From an uncultured Bacteroidota bacterium (lineage in GTDB: Bacteria > Bacteroidota > Bacteroidia > Flavobacteriales > Flavobacteriaceae): a DNA stretch of 42,190 nt. A program made the position numbers and the translations under genes. Under the pieces are notes generated by a model. It saw only the letters and a program-made list of their open reading frames with translations, had not been told where the DNA came from and searched no databases. Shown here piece by piece: positions 34,634 to 42,190 of this stretch. The stretch is taken from NCBI GenBank assembly GCA_902616905.1, contig CACMUP010000012.1:1-42190 (forward strand), written 5' to 3'. Numbering within the stretch: position 1 is the stretch's first letter; each line of letters begins with the position of its first letter.

Positions 34634-35010
34634 TGCGATTTTTTTTGGTTTTTTTTTGTTTTTTTTTGTTTGTAAAATGTACTTACAAAAAGTCTAACAA
34701 ATTTAAAAATTATCTGATTGGAGAATGGAGAATAGATAACCCCACACTTCAATCATTTATTCGTTTTGATGAAAATGGAAAAACCACCTACTATTTTAAT
34801 CGCTACAGTTATCAACTAGACAGCCTAGCTCAAATAGGAAAGTGGAGCTTGGATGAAATTCGAAAAGGAAGGGATATTGACACTTTTATGGTTACTATTG
34901 ATAAGCAGCCTAAAAAAACTATTTTTCAATTTTTACCATTAGACAACGATAGGATAAAGGTTATTGATGAAGGTGGGCAAACATTTTTTACACGCATTAA
35001 AAAAAAATAA
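34633..35010 (+). CDS. Small lipocalin-like lipoprotein with poly-T signal region
   Basis: 125 residues. Signal peptide is almost all Phe/Leu/Val (MRFFLVFFCFFLFVK) ending in lipobox LFVKC, Cys16. The mature part has the pattern of lipocalin-like Bacteroidota lipoproteins: a start like LIGEWRID, then FDENGKTTYYFN, a GKWSLDE turn, and a C-terminal strand with FLPLDNDRIKVID. No named family is certain. TAATG overlap with the FG-GAP gene implies it belongs to that transcript. Its signal peptide is encoded by three long T tracts, a likely slippage site. It ends five bases before a convergent gene. Confidence 0.8.
   Translation: MRFFLVFFCFFLFVKCTYKKSNKFKNYLIGEWRIDNPTLQSFIRFDENGKTTYYFNRYSYQLDSLAQIGKWSLDEIRKGRDIDTFMVTIDKQPKKTIFQFLPLDNDRIKVIDEGGQTFFTRIKKK
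34639..34667 (+). repeat. Three homopolymer T tracts (T8, T9, T9) in a coding start
   Basis: T8 at 34639-34646, T9 at 34649-34657 and T9 at 34659-34667, separated by GG and G, six bases into the lipoprotein gene. A gain or loss of one T would shift the frame within the signal peptide. In this low-GC genome such runs occur by chance, but three in succession at a start is striking. Confidence 0.9.
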
Positions 35011-35015
35011 ATTTT

Positions 35016-35420
35016 CTAAAAATTCTTATCTAATACATTTCCATAAGTATCAAATAAAAAATAATCAGTGAATTTTTCTGCTTCACCACTAGTATCGAGT
35101 TCAGTAAATATAAACTTTGCAATCATATTTTTTTCATCTTTAATCAAAATAAATTCGATTGGATTGAAAAATTCAAAATCTTTACTCTTTATAGAAGATT
35201 TTAAAAGAATTTGCATCAAAACTCGATTGATTTTTTGCTGCTCTATTTCAACCTCTAAATTATTTTTAACTGGTATTTCATATTTGTCACCATTGGCTTT
35301 TTGCCAGGAAAAAACAAAGGAATTAGGTGTCATGACTACATCCTGAGAAAATAATGAGGTAATTTTAACTAATGTTAAAAATGAAAATAAAAGATAAAAT
35401 TTGAAGTAACTACTTATCAT
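35016..35420 (-). CDS. Small secreted protein of unknown function
   Basis: 134 residues with a Sec signal peptide (hydrophobic 7-22, cleavage near LFSQ at 24-26). The mature part is about 108 residues, beta-rich, with FSWQKANGDKYEIPV, then FEFFNPIEFILIKDEKN and a C-terminal YFLFDTYGNVLDKNF. I do not recognise a family. It is monocistronic, convergent with the small lipoprotein gene and divergent from the NHL lipoprotein gene (69-base gap). Confidence 0.7.
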   Translation of the reverse strand: MISSYFKFYLLFSFLTLVKITSLFSQDVVMTPNSFVFSWQKANGDKYEIPVKNNLEVEIEQQKINRVLMQILLKSSIKSKDFEFFNPIEFILIKDEKNMIAKFIFTELDTSGEAEKFTDYFLFDTYGNVLDKNF

Positions 35421-35489
35421 CCAATAAATTTAATTAAATTTAAAAACTATACAATTAAATGTTGTTGCATAGATATTGAGAAAGGATAT

Positions 35490-36704
35490 ATGAAGATAGG
35501 AATGCATAAAATCTGTTTATTGTCGCTTTTTTTTCTTTTGATAAATTGTTCTGTGGATGAAGATAAAAAAGAATCAACTAGATATAGATTAAAAACGGAG
35601 GTTTGGCCGAGTGATCATAATGGTAAAATAATACCAAGTCAAGGAAATTATGACCCTTTTACTACCAAAACGATATATGCTAGACCTGAGCCCGGTTGGA
35701 TATTTGATCGTTGGGAAGGAGCAATTAATAGTTTAGATAATCCTATTGCAATATCTTTTTATGACAATCTTGCTATTAGGGCTGTTTTTAAAAGAGACAC
35801 TTTCAAAGTAAGAACTATTGCTGGAGGTAATGGAAAAGGTACTGAGCTAGACCAACTTTATTATCCAACAGGAATCGCCTTAGATCCCTCGGGAGATTTG
35901 TATGTTAGTGATATGTACAACCATCGAATTCAAAAGTGGAAACCAGGAGCTACAGTTGGAATAACAGCTGCTGGTGGAAATGGCTTTGGCAATGGACAAA
36001 CTCAACTTGAGGAGCCTGGTAAAATTGATATTGACAGTCAAGGAAACCTATACATTGCTGATACAGGAAATAATAGAGTCCAAAAATGGGAATACGGTGG
36101 ACTCACCGGTACTACTGTAGCAGGTGGTAATGGTTTCGGGAAAGGGCTCAATCAATTACATAACCCATTCGGTATTGCGGTAGATAAATTTGGAGCTGTT
36201 TATATATCAGAACTAAGCAATCACAGAGTTACAAAGTGGAATCCAGGAGCTTTAGAGGGCGAAATAGTTGCAGGGGGAAACGGAGAAGGTAATAGTGCAA
36301 ATCAACTTGCTATTCCTATGGGAGTAGCCGTAAATAAAAGTGGAGATCTCTATATAGCTGACACATATAATCATCGGATTCAGCTCTGGAAAAAAGGGTC
36401 TACTGAGGGTATAACATTAATTTCTGCTAGGGATTTTAAAAATGGTTACGAAACTAATTACTTTAGCGGGATCAGTATAGTGAATGAATCTTATCTCTAT
36501 ATCACTGATTATCATGAAAAAAGAATAATCCAATACCATATTGATTCTGATACCTTCGAAGTGATTTTAACTAACGATTCACTTATAAATGATAAGGATA
36601 AACTCTCTCAGCCATATCAAACAGCAGTTGATGTAATGGGTGATTTGATTATTGCTGATGCAAAAAATAATCGTGTTCAAAAACGAAAAATTAAAAATGA
36701 ATAA
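35490..36704 (+). CDS. NHL-repeat lipoprotein with InlB-like repeat domain
   Basis: 404 residues. Lipobox LLINC with Cys20, then SVDEDKKE, an acidic stretch like a surface-export signal. Residues 30-105 resemble a divergent InlB B-repeat (YARPEPGWIFDRWEG, then AIRAVFKRDTF). From about 110 on are NHL beta-propeller repeats of about 50 residues: GIALDPSGDLYVSDMYNHRI, IDIDSQGNLYIADTGNNRV, GIAVDKFGAVYISELSNHRV and GVAVNKSGDLYIADTYNHRI, plus two weaker ones. Each starts after a conserved GGNG-x-G loop. Propellers like this bind ligands or proteins; no enzyme motif is seen. A GAGAAAGGA-like ribosome site precedes the ATG. The next gene starts eight bases before its end. Confidence 0.88.
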   Translation: MKIGMHKICLLSLFFLLINCSVDEDKKESTRYRLKTEVWPSDHNGKIIPSQGNYDPFTTKTIYARPEPGWIFDRWEGAINSLDNPIAISFYDNLAIRAVFKRDTFKVRTIAGGNGKGTELDQLYYPTGIALDPSGDLYVSDMYNHRIQKWKPGATVGITAAGGNGFGNGQTQLEEPGKIDIDSQGNLYIADTGNNRVQKWEYGGLTGTTVAGGNGFGKGLNQLHNPFGIAVDKFGAVYISELSNHRVTKWNPGALEGEIVAGGNGEGNSANQLAIPMGVAVNKSGDLYIADTYNHRIQLWKKGSTEGITLISARDFKNGYETNYFSGISIVNESYLYITDYHEKRIIQYHIDSDTFEVILTNDSLINDKDKLSQPYQTAVDVMGDLIIADAKNNRVQKRKIKNE

Positions 36705-38817
36705 TAAAAATGAAATTTATTTGGTTTTTAAATACAAGAAATCGATTACTTATTATTTTTTTATAAGCTTGATGCTAAGTATATTTTTTTCTTGCTTCAA
36801 TGATCTAGAGTTGAATCAAAACAATTTAAAACTTGAGACTAGTGCATATCTGATTCAACATGCAAAAAATCCAATTTATTGGCAACGCTGGGATAATAAC
36901 CTTTATAAAAATTTGAATTCTGAGGAAAAGCTGCTTGTAGTTAGCATTGGTTATTCTAGTTGTCATTGGTGTCATGTGATGGAAAAAGAAACTTTTGAAG
37001 ATCAACAGGTAGCTAATTATATGAATGAGAACTTTATTGCTATAAAAGTAGACCGAGAGGAAAATCCTGAGATTGATAATATTTACATGACTGCAACACA
37101 AATGATGACAGGAAGTGGTGGGTGGCCCTTAAATGTGGTTTGTTTACCTGATGGAAGACCAATATATGGAGGGACTTATCACAATAAAAAACAGTGGTTA
37201 GAGGTACTGGGAAAAATTCAAAAAATTTATGAAAATAATAAGGAAGAGCTCTATGTTTTCGCAGAGAAAATTAAGAAAGGAATACAAGAAGTAAATCAAT
37301 TTGGTTATACAGAAGATCCTCCACCTTTTGAAAGTAAAATTCTTAAAAATGAAATGAAAATTTGGTCTGAAAAATGGGATTATGTAAATGGAGGAGAGAC
37401 ACAAAATCAAAAGTTTATAGTCCCTGTTAAATTTAATTATATTCAACAATTTCAGCACCTCAGTAAAGATGAAAAAATTAGCAATTTTTTTCAGGAATCA
37501 CTTAAAAATATTTCTTTAAGTGGAATTGCAGATCATTTAGAGGGTGGTTTTTATCGATATACAGTCGACCCTGAGTGGAAGATTCCCCACTTTGAAAAAA
37601 TGCTATACGACAATGCACAAATATTAACACTTTATTCAAATGCTTATAAAGAATTCAAAAACCCACTATTTAAATCTACAGTTGATAAAACATTTAGTTT
37701 TTTACAAAATCGAATGAAAAATGTTGATGGAGGATATTTTTCTGCTATAGACGCTGATAATAATGAAGGTGAAGGACACTATTATATTTTTAACAAAGAT
37801 GAAATTTTAAATGTTGCTGGTGATAATCTTGAACTATTATTGGATTTCTACCAAATCGATATTGATAATCCATCCATAGAATCCAAATATCACTTGAGAA
37901 ATACAAGTGATGTTAAAGAGATAATAAGTCGATACGGAATTAACGAATTAACGCTTAAGAGAAAGAGGTTGGCTTGGGAAAATCAATTTAAATTAATTAA
38001 AAGTAAAAGAGAATTTCCAATGATTGATAATAAAATAATCACTTCATGGAATGCTCAAATGGTATCTGGTTTAATTACTGCTTTTGAGGCTTTTGAAGAT
38101 GAAATATTTTTAAATCAAGCGAAAAAAACTTTTCAATTCATTCAAAAAAATCTAGTAATTAATGGTAACCTTATGCATACCTATCAATCTAATAAAGCTA
38201 AAATAGAGGCGAATCTTGAAGATTATGCATTTACTATAACTGCCGCCTTGGACTTATACGAGAATACTGGAAATATAAATTATTTAGAAAAAGCCGATAA
38301 ACTAAATAAAATCGCAATTAAAAAATTTGAAACAAGGGATAACCCATTTTTTACTTTCACGGAAAACCCCGTTTTATTTTCTGAAATTATTTCATTGGAC
38401 GATAATGTGATTCCTTCTGCCAACTCAAAAATGGCTGAGAACTTGTGGGAATTAGGACAGATATATGAAAATAAGGATTATATAAAAAGAGCTAAAAGTA
38501 TGCTTGATGCAGTGATCAAATTTTTTGAAGAGGGAAAAGGCAAAGATTATAGTCAGTGGGCTCAATTGTTAGCAAAAGAATTTTTTTCTTTCAAGGAAGT
38601 AATCATCATTGGTCCTAAAGCTAAAAAAATCAATACTCAAATTAAGCAAAACTATCTCCCCAATGTTTTTTTTCAAATCAGCGAAGAAGAAAATAAACTA
38701 CCTCTTCTGAAAGATCGTTTTTTTAAAGATGAGACATTAATTTATGTTTGTGAAAACAAGGTTTGTTTACGTCCATCAAAAAATATTTCAGAAGCACTAA
38801 AACAAATAATAAATTAA
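36697..38817 (+). CDS. DUF255 thioredoxin-fold lipoprotein (YyaL/SPATA20-like)
   Basis: About 706 residues from the ATG at 36697; an upstream in-frame ATG at 36652 would prepend 15 residues that read through the NHL gene, and the lipobox (SIFFSC, Cys33) fits the later start better. N-terminal DUF255 thioredoxin-like domain about 45-205: ETSAYLIQHAKNPIYW, then the redox motif CHWC at 89-92 and MMTGSGGWPLNV. The rest is an (alpha/alpha)6-barrel like N-acylglucosamine 2-epimerases (LSGIADHLEGGFYRYTVD, HFEKMLYDNAQIL, ITSWNAQMVSG, LEDYAF). Family function is not settled. Membrane-anchored location and the long barrel could mean a sugar-binding role; that is inference. It overlaps the NHL gene by eight bases. 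Confidence 0.88.
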   Translation: MNNKNEIYLVFKYKKSITYYFFISLMLSIFFSCFNDLELNQNNLKLETSAYLIQHAKNPIYWQRWDNNLYKNLNSEEKLLVVSIGYSSCHWCHVMEKETFEDQQVANYMNENFIAIKVDREENPEIDNIYMTATQMMTGSGGWPLNVVCLPDGRPIYGGTYHNKKQWLEVLGKIQKIYENNKEELYVFAEKIKKGIQEVNQFGYTEDPPPFESKILKNEMKIWSEKWDYVNGGETQNQKFIVPVKFNYIQQFQHLSKDEKISNFFQESLKNISLSGIADHLEGGFYRYTVDPEWKIPHFEKMLYDNAQILTLYSNAYKEFKNPLFKSTVDKTFSFLQNRMKNVDGGYFSAIDADNNEGEGHYYIFNKDEILNVAGDNLELLLDFYQIDIDNPSIESKYHLRNTSDVKEIISRYGINELTLKRKRLAWENQFKLIKSKREFPMIDNKIITSWNAQMVSGLITAFEAFEDEIFLNQAKKTFQFIQKNLVINGNLMHTYQSNKAKIEANLEDYAFTITAALDLYENTGNINYLEKADKLNKIAIKKFETRDNPFFTFTENPVLFSEIISLDDNVIPSANSKMAENLWELGQIYENKDYIKRAKSMLDAVIKFFEEGKGKDYSQWAQLLAKEFFSFKEVIIIGPKAKKINTQIKQNYLPNVFFQISEEENKLPLLKDRFFKDETLIYVCENKVCLRPSKNISEALKQIIN

Positions 38818-38846
38818 AGAATACACTTTATAAGCTATATATTAAT

Positions 38847-38942
38847 TTAACCTTTGATACCCCTCATCCCTGCACCAAGAGATAAATTGTACAAAAGTTC
38901 TTGAAGACTTTGATTTTTAAAAACAGATAAACTTTCCTTCAT
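38847..38942 (-). CDS. Possible 31-residue small protein or gene remnant
   Basis: In the 195-base gap between the DUF255 gene and the alpha/beta hydrolase gene, the minus strand has a frame that reads from an ATG at 38942 to TAA at 38847-38849: 31 residues starting MKESLSVFKNQSLQELL and ending GAGMRGIKG. Upstream the frame stays open 13 more codons to a TAA. Residues have coding-like composition with an amphipathic helix pattern and a Gly-rich tail. No promoter box or ribosome site stands out. It could be a small peptide gene, the degraded 3' end of a larger gene, or chance. It lies on the same strand as, and about 70 bases after, the hydrolase. Confidence 0.25.
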   Translation of the reverse strand: MKESLSVFKNQSLQELLYNLSLGAGMRGIKG

Positions 38943-39012
38943 TATAATGATCACTAACTTTCTCTGTGCTCTAGAAATAGGGAGTTATGGCAATTAATAT
39001 AATTTTTAAAGT

Positions 39013-40299
39013 TTATTCTTTCTTTTTACTCATTAATAATTCCATACCAACTGAAGTTCTAGAAAGAAACCCCTCCCAAGGATCTTGTTTTAATAATAAG
39101 TCAGCATTAATATATTTAAAGTAAGACTCTCTCTTTTTTAGTTTAAGTTCTAAAAAAGCAGTTATAAAATGTTGATTAATATTGTTAATTCTTCTTTGAT
39201 CCCAAACAGAGTCCGCATATCGTAAATACTCATCAATATGGAGATCAGTTGAAAAAAGATCTTCTGAAGGAGGATTTGGAGCAATATTATGACGAGCATT
39301 TATATATGTTAACAAATATCGCTCGCAATTTATTGCTCCATCGTATATAGCCTTTACTCCTTTTTCATAACCAGAGATATCATCTTTATTCCCAGCTATA
39401 AAAAAGGTTGGTATTTTAATCCCTCTAAGCCCCTCTGCATCCCAAACACCGTACTCCATCCCCCATGGTGCCATGGCAACTATTGCTTTAAACCTTAAGT
39501 CAAATGATTTATCATACTCTTCATTTCCCATTTTTCTTATTTCTAAAGCATTATTGCCATTTGATATTTTAGAAAAATAATTAACTGCTTTTTCACTATA
39601 GCCAGCACCTGCAACATTTAAGGCCCCATAACCTCCCATGGAATAACCAATAAGAGCAGCGTTATTTGAATCTACAAACTGATATAAAAATGATGATGAG
39701 TCCAAACTCATTCTTTCTATTTGATTTAATACAAATAAATCATCGAGAGATCTGTTTAAAAGAGTACTATTAAAATTTTTGGCATCTTTAAAAGTAGAAT
39801 CTGAATGGTCAATAGAGACGACTAGATATCCTTTAGAAGCCAAATTCTCAGTTAAATATGTAAACATAAGTCTTGATCCAGTGTACCCATGAGATACAAT
39901 TATTAAAGGGTAGGGTCCGTCAGATCTGTTAGATTTTGCATTTCTTGATGCTCTTCCCTTAAATTTAAATGGGATTAAAGGTCGTTTGGGATCAGAAAAA
40001 TTTCCCATCATTTGATTATAAATGACTTCTTCTTTAGTATCATTTTCTAGTAATGCTGGATACCATATTTCAAGTGTTAAAGGGCGATCATAAAAAACTG
40101 TTCGATCCTTATTGCTATTGATAATATCAATTTGTTTTGGATTTATAACTTGAATGGTTTTTACACCTACTTTATATTTTCCTCTCGAAGACAAAACTGG
40201 TGCATCTGGTAGTGGGTCTCCAATAAAAAATGAATCTGAAAAAGTTTGTGAAAATGTATAAAAACTGAATAAATAAAAAAATAACAACTGTTTTTTCAT
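39013..40299 (-). CDS. Secreted alpha/beta hydrolase, PAF-acetylhydrolase/dienelactone-hydrolase-like
   Basis: 428 residues with a Sec signal peptide (MKKQLLFFYLFSFYTFSQ). Alpha/beta-hydrolase features: oxyanion region PLIIVSHGYTGSR at 131-143, GKGYLVVSIDHSDS-like strand at about 157-168, nucleophile elbow GYSMGG with Ser220, acid Asp306 or Asp307 in AGNKDDISG, and catalytic His337 in NARHNI. The N-terminal part with EIWYPA resembles platelet-activating-factor acetylhydrolase-type esterases. Candidate activity: carboxyl-ester or acetyl-ester hydrolysis in the periplasm, possibly de-acetylating a glycan. It starts 20 bases after the stop of the DUF6259-type gene on the same strand, so they are probably co-transcribed. 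Confidence 0.85.
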   Translation of the reverse strand: MKKQLLFFYLFSFYTFSQTFSDSFFIGDPLPDAPVLSSRGKYKVGVKTIQVINPKQIDIINSNKDRTVFYDRPLTLEIWYPALLENDTKEEVIYNQMMGNFSDPKRPLIPFKFKGRASRNAKSNRSDGPYPLIIVSHGYTGSRLMFTYLTENLASKGYLVVSIDHSDSTFKDAKNFNSTLLNRSLDDLFVLNQIERMSLDSSSFLYQFVDSNNAALIGYSMGGYGALNVAGAGYSEKAVNYFSKISNGNNALEIRKMGNEEYDKSFDLRFKAIVAMAPWGMEYGVWDAEGLRGIKIPTFFIAGNKDDISGYEKGVKAIYDGAINCERYLLTYINARHNIAPNPPSEDLFSTDLHIDEYLRYADSVWDQRRINNINQHFITAFLELKLKKRESYFKYINADLLLKQDPWEGFLSRTSVGMELLMSKKKE

Positions 40300-40318
40300 T
40301 GAGAATATTGATTAATAA

Positions 40319-42190
40319 TTATGGTTCTTTAATTATTTTAAGATTATAGCCATCAAGTGATATGTTATTCATTTTACCAGTTCTTAGATCAGGAATTCTA
40401 AAATGAATAGTTTCGTCTGATACATTTATAAAAATAGTTACAATTCTACCATCTTTTGTTTTCCAAGCACCCCTTTGTAAAGCAGATATAGTAATCTCTG
40501 ATGGATTATTTTCACCCCACTCCCAATCTGCAGTTACGTTTGGAATATCTCCATGCACTGTGGGTGGTTCCAACATTTGACCACCAACAAAATAATCAAT
40601 CAATTTATAACGAGTTTGCGCCATTTTTCTCAAAAAGTTGGCAGGTTCTTTCTCCTTAAGAATTTTTGGACTAATCCAACCAAGTTGTTCACCAAAAACC
40701 AATTGTTGCCCAGCTCGCATAATTAAGGCTTTGTGTTTTTCGGGGCCAACCGGATTATAACGCCCAAAGATTGATATCTGACCTCCGTATATAGCAGAGT
40801 AGATCGGTTTTTGATTCTGAAATTGAGAATTCCAACTTAAAAGTCCATCCAATAAATGGTTATAAGATTCGGCCATTGATTCACTAGTAAGAAAAGCTCC
40901 CTCAGGCATTTCATTACGTATTGCTGAAAGTAGTTTATAATACCCCTGGTCTAACCACCAAGAGCCTCCTCCCAAAGGATGCCCATGGGTTGTATCCATG
41001 CACAATACTGGTGCAGCAGCAGTTATCTGGTCCAAATAGACACCTGAGGTTCCTATATCTTGTTGTAACTTGAAAACTATCTCTTTGATTTTATTCTGCC
41101 AAATTTGGGTGGTAGGATTCATTACTGCATTGCGGACACCGTTTCCATAATCCTCAATATACGGTTCTCCTTTTTCATTCTTGGTTACAGCTTTAATTCC
41201 TTCTGATTTAAAATCGTCAAGATCAGCATCCCACAAACGCCCGTTGATGTAAGGCATTACTCGAATACCTGCATCTTCTAACTGATTTACAGCTTCTCTA
41301 AACCCATCTTTTGCTGGAAAAAAATTTGGATAATCATTATCAAAAGGGATTTTATGCCATACGTACCAGTGAAAACCTATCGGTACTCTCATGAATTCCG
41401 CAAACTCTAGGACTTCTGCTACAAGAGTTGCTAGATCACCACCTGATTCATGTTGAACCCAGACAGCTATATCTTGAATTCGAGAGGGGCGCTTTCTTGG
41501 ATCTGGAGGCCACCATGGAGCTTGCCCTTTTACCCACGCTTTGTAAATCATGGCTGCGTCATACCAAGTACCCTTAATGGAACCAAGAACTATCTTCCCA
41601 GGTAGTTTGTATCCATTCCTATCAAGACCCATATTTGGAGCTGGCCATTTAAATCGAAAATTAACCTTTTCATGGTCAGTACAAGCAGATATTGTCTTTA
41701 CACTTCCAGTTGGGTCATGACTGGCAATATAGAGTGCTGCTTGCTTATTATACAGCCCAAGCATTTGATAAGTTGCTCTCCAATTCGGATAGACCTCGCT
41801 GTAATTAATCCCTTTTTTGTAAGGTGATTCAGATGCAATACCTGAAGCCTTAGGATAATGAAGTACATTATCTTCAGAAACTTGTCCTATAGGTCCTGCC
41901 TTAATTGAAGGAAATTCACTTTCCAAAAGAGATAATCCTTTTTCAGGTAATAATATTTCTAATGTCCAGTTTGTAAAATTATTATGAAATTCTAACTCAC
42001 AAATCACAGAGAGGCCCTTTAAATTTGTATCTAAAGGATCCGAAAAAAATAAGGAAAGTGTTGGATTTTTATTTTCAGGATTCCATTGAATCTTTATAGA
42101 ATTCCAACTTGACTCGTTTTTAACTCTAATTGTGTCATTCCCATTAGACAAATTAATTCGGAAAATAGAGGTATTGTAATTATTTAGAAG
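40319..42190 (-). CDS. DUF6259-type predicted glycoside hydrolase, 5' end missing
   Basis: The frame stays open to the window edge, so the gene starts beyond it and 623 residues are visible; a TTG at 42151 is not a credible start. It has an N-terminal beta-sandwich part, then a TIM-barrel region (WVQHESGGD, GFHWYVWHKIPFDNDYPNFF, VMPYINGRLWD). Candidate catalytic acids are the Asp in SGVYLDQ (visible residue about 387) and the Glu in LTSESMAE (about 437), a D...E layout like clan GH-D-type enzymes. The GTWYDAAMIYKAWVKGQAPWW motif region, shown in part, is what I associate with DUF6259. Specificity is unknown. An alpha/beta hydrolase follows after 20 bases. Confidence 0.7.
   Translation of the reverse strand, partial: LLNNYNTSIFRINLSNGNDTIRVKNESSWNSIKIQWNPENKNPTLSLFFSDPLDTNLKGLSVICELEFHNNFTNWTLEILLPEKGLSLLESEFPSIKAGPIGQVSEDNVLHYPKASGIASESPYKKGINYSEVYPNWRATYQMLGLYNKQAALYIASHDPTGSVKTISACTDHEKVNFRFKWPAPNMGLDRNGYKLPGKIVLGSIKGTWYDAAMIYKAWVKGQAPWWPPDPRKRPSRIQDIAVWVQHESGGDLATLVAEVLEFAEFMRVPIGFHWYVWHKIPFDNDYPNFFPAKDGFREAVNQLEDAGIRVMPYINGRLWDADLDDFKSEGIKAVTKNEKGEPYIEDYGNGVRNAVMNPTTQIWQNKIKEIVFKLQQDIGTSGVYLDQITAAAPVLCMDTTHGHPLGGGSWWLDQGYYKLLSAIRNEMPEGAFLTSESMAESYNHLLDGLLSWNSQFQNQKPIYSAIYGGQISIFGRYNPVGPEKHKALIMRAGQQLVFGEQLGWISPKILKEKEPANFLRKMAQTRYKLIDYFVGGQMLEPPTVHGDIPNVTADWEWGENNPSEITISALQRGAWKTKDGRIVTIFINVSDETIHFRIPDLRTGKMNNISLDGYNLKIIKEP

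Noticed and set aside
36652-36654. ATG giving a longer DUF255 protein
   Set aside because: It adds 15 residues from within the NHL gene and moves the lipobox away from the N-terminus; the ATG at 36697 gives a normal lipoprotein signal.
42149-42151. TTG as the start of the DUF6259-type gene
   Set aside because: The frame stays open to the window edge, there is no signal peptide after it, and the protein would begin inside a beta-sandwich.

Overview
The window is a low-GC, gene-dense stretch from a member of the Bacteroidota, most likely a marine-type Flavobacteriia. The evidence is a SusC/SusD pair, Bacteroidota-type -7 promoter elements (TAnnTTTG), many lipoproteins with acidic residues after the lipobox cysteine, and housekeeping families typical of Flavobacteriia (DUF349, DUF5606, a pRiA4b ORF-3-like protein). 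There is no rRNA, tRNA, CRISPR array, insertion sequence or phage gene, and no gene-free stretch over 300 bases. The genes at both ends run off the window.

Positions 1-11,078 are mostly housekeeping: a DUF349 protein (5' end missing), the tight minus-strand run ruvX-def-DUF5606-mazG, dapD, a CCA-adding-type nucleotidyltransferase with an HD domain, heme A synthase overlapping a pRiA4b ORF-3-like gene, an unrecognised 353-residue protein, and uvrB. Positions 11,088-16,228 are a plus-strand cluster: a secreted carboxypeptidase-regulatory-domain protein, a GH20 beta-hexosaminidase lipoprotein, and a membrane acetyltransferase of the HGSNAT/DUF5009 type whose start overlaps the GH20 stop. Positions 16,287-20,352 return to general functions: Hsp20, sucC, lysA and an NMO/FabK-like flavoprotein.

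Positions 20,585-36,704 form a polysaccharide-utilisation-like region: a second, different GH20 (hexosaminidase-D-like), a minus-strand operon of SUMF1-like protein, Tat-exported Gfo/Idh/MocA oxidoreductase and Tat-exported hydroxypyruvate-isomerase-family protein, then divergent SusC and SusD, a large FG-GAP/UnbV lipoprotein, two small exported proteins, and an InlB-like/NHL lipoprotein. Positions 36,697-42,190 hold a DUF255 thioredoxin-fold lipoprotein, an alpha/beta hydrolase and a DUF6259-type predicted glycosidase truncated by the window edge.

Inferred working model: SusC/SusD and the FG-GAP protein capture an amino-sugar-containing glycan at the surface. The two GH20 enzymes remove terminal N-acetylhexosamine. 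The membrane acetyltransferase may re-acetylate free amino sugars so that GH20, which needs the substrate acetamido group, can act. The exported oxidoreductase/isomerase pair suggests oxidative, keto-sugar-type processing of a further sugar or glycoside. The SUMF1-like protein lacks the catalytic cysteines of sulfatase-activating enzymes and no sulfatase is present. No dedicated polysaccharide regulator (SusR, HTCS, ECF sigma/anti-sigma, AraC) is visible.
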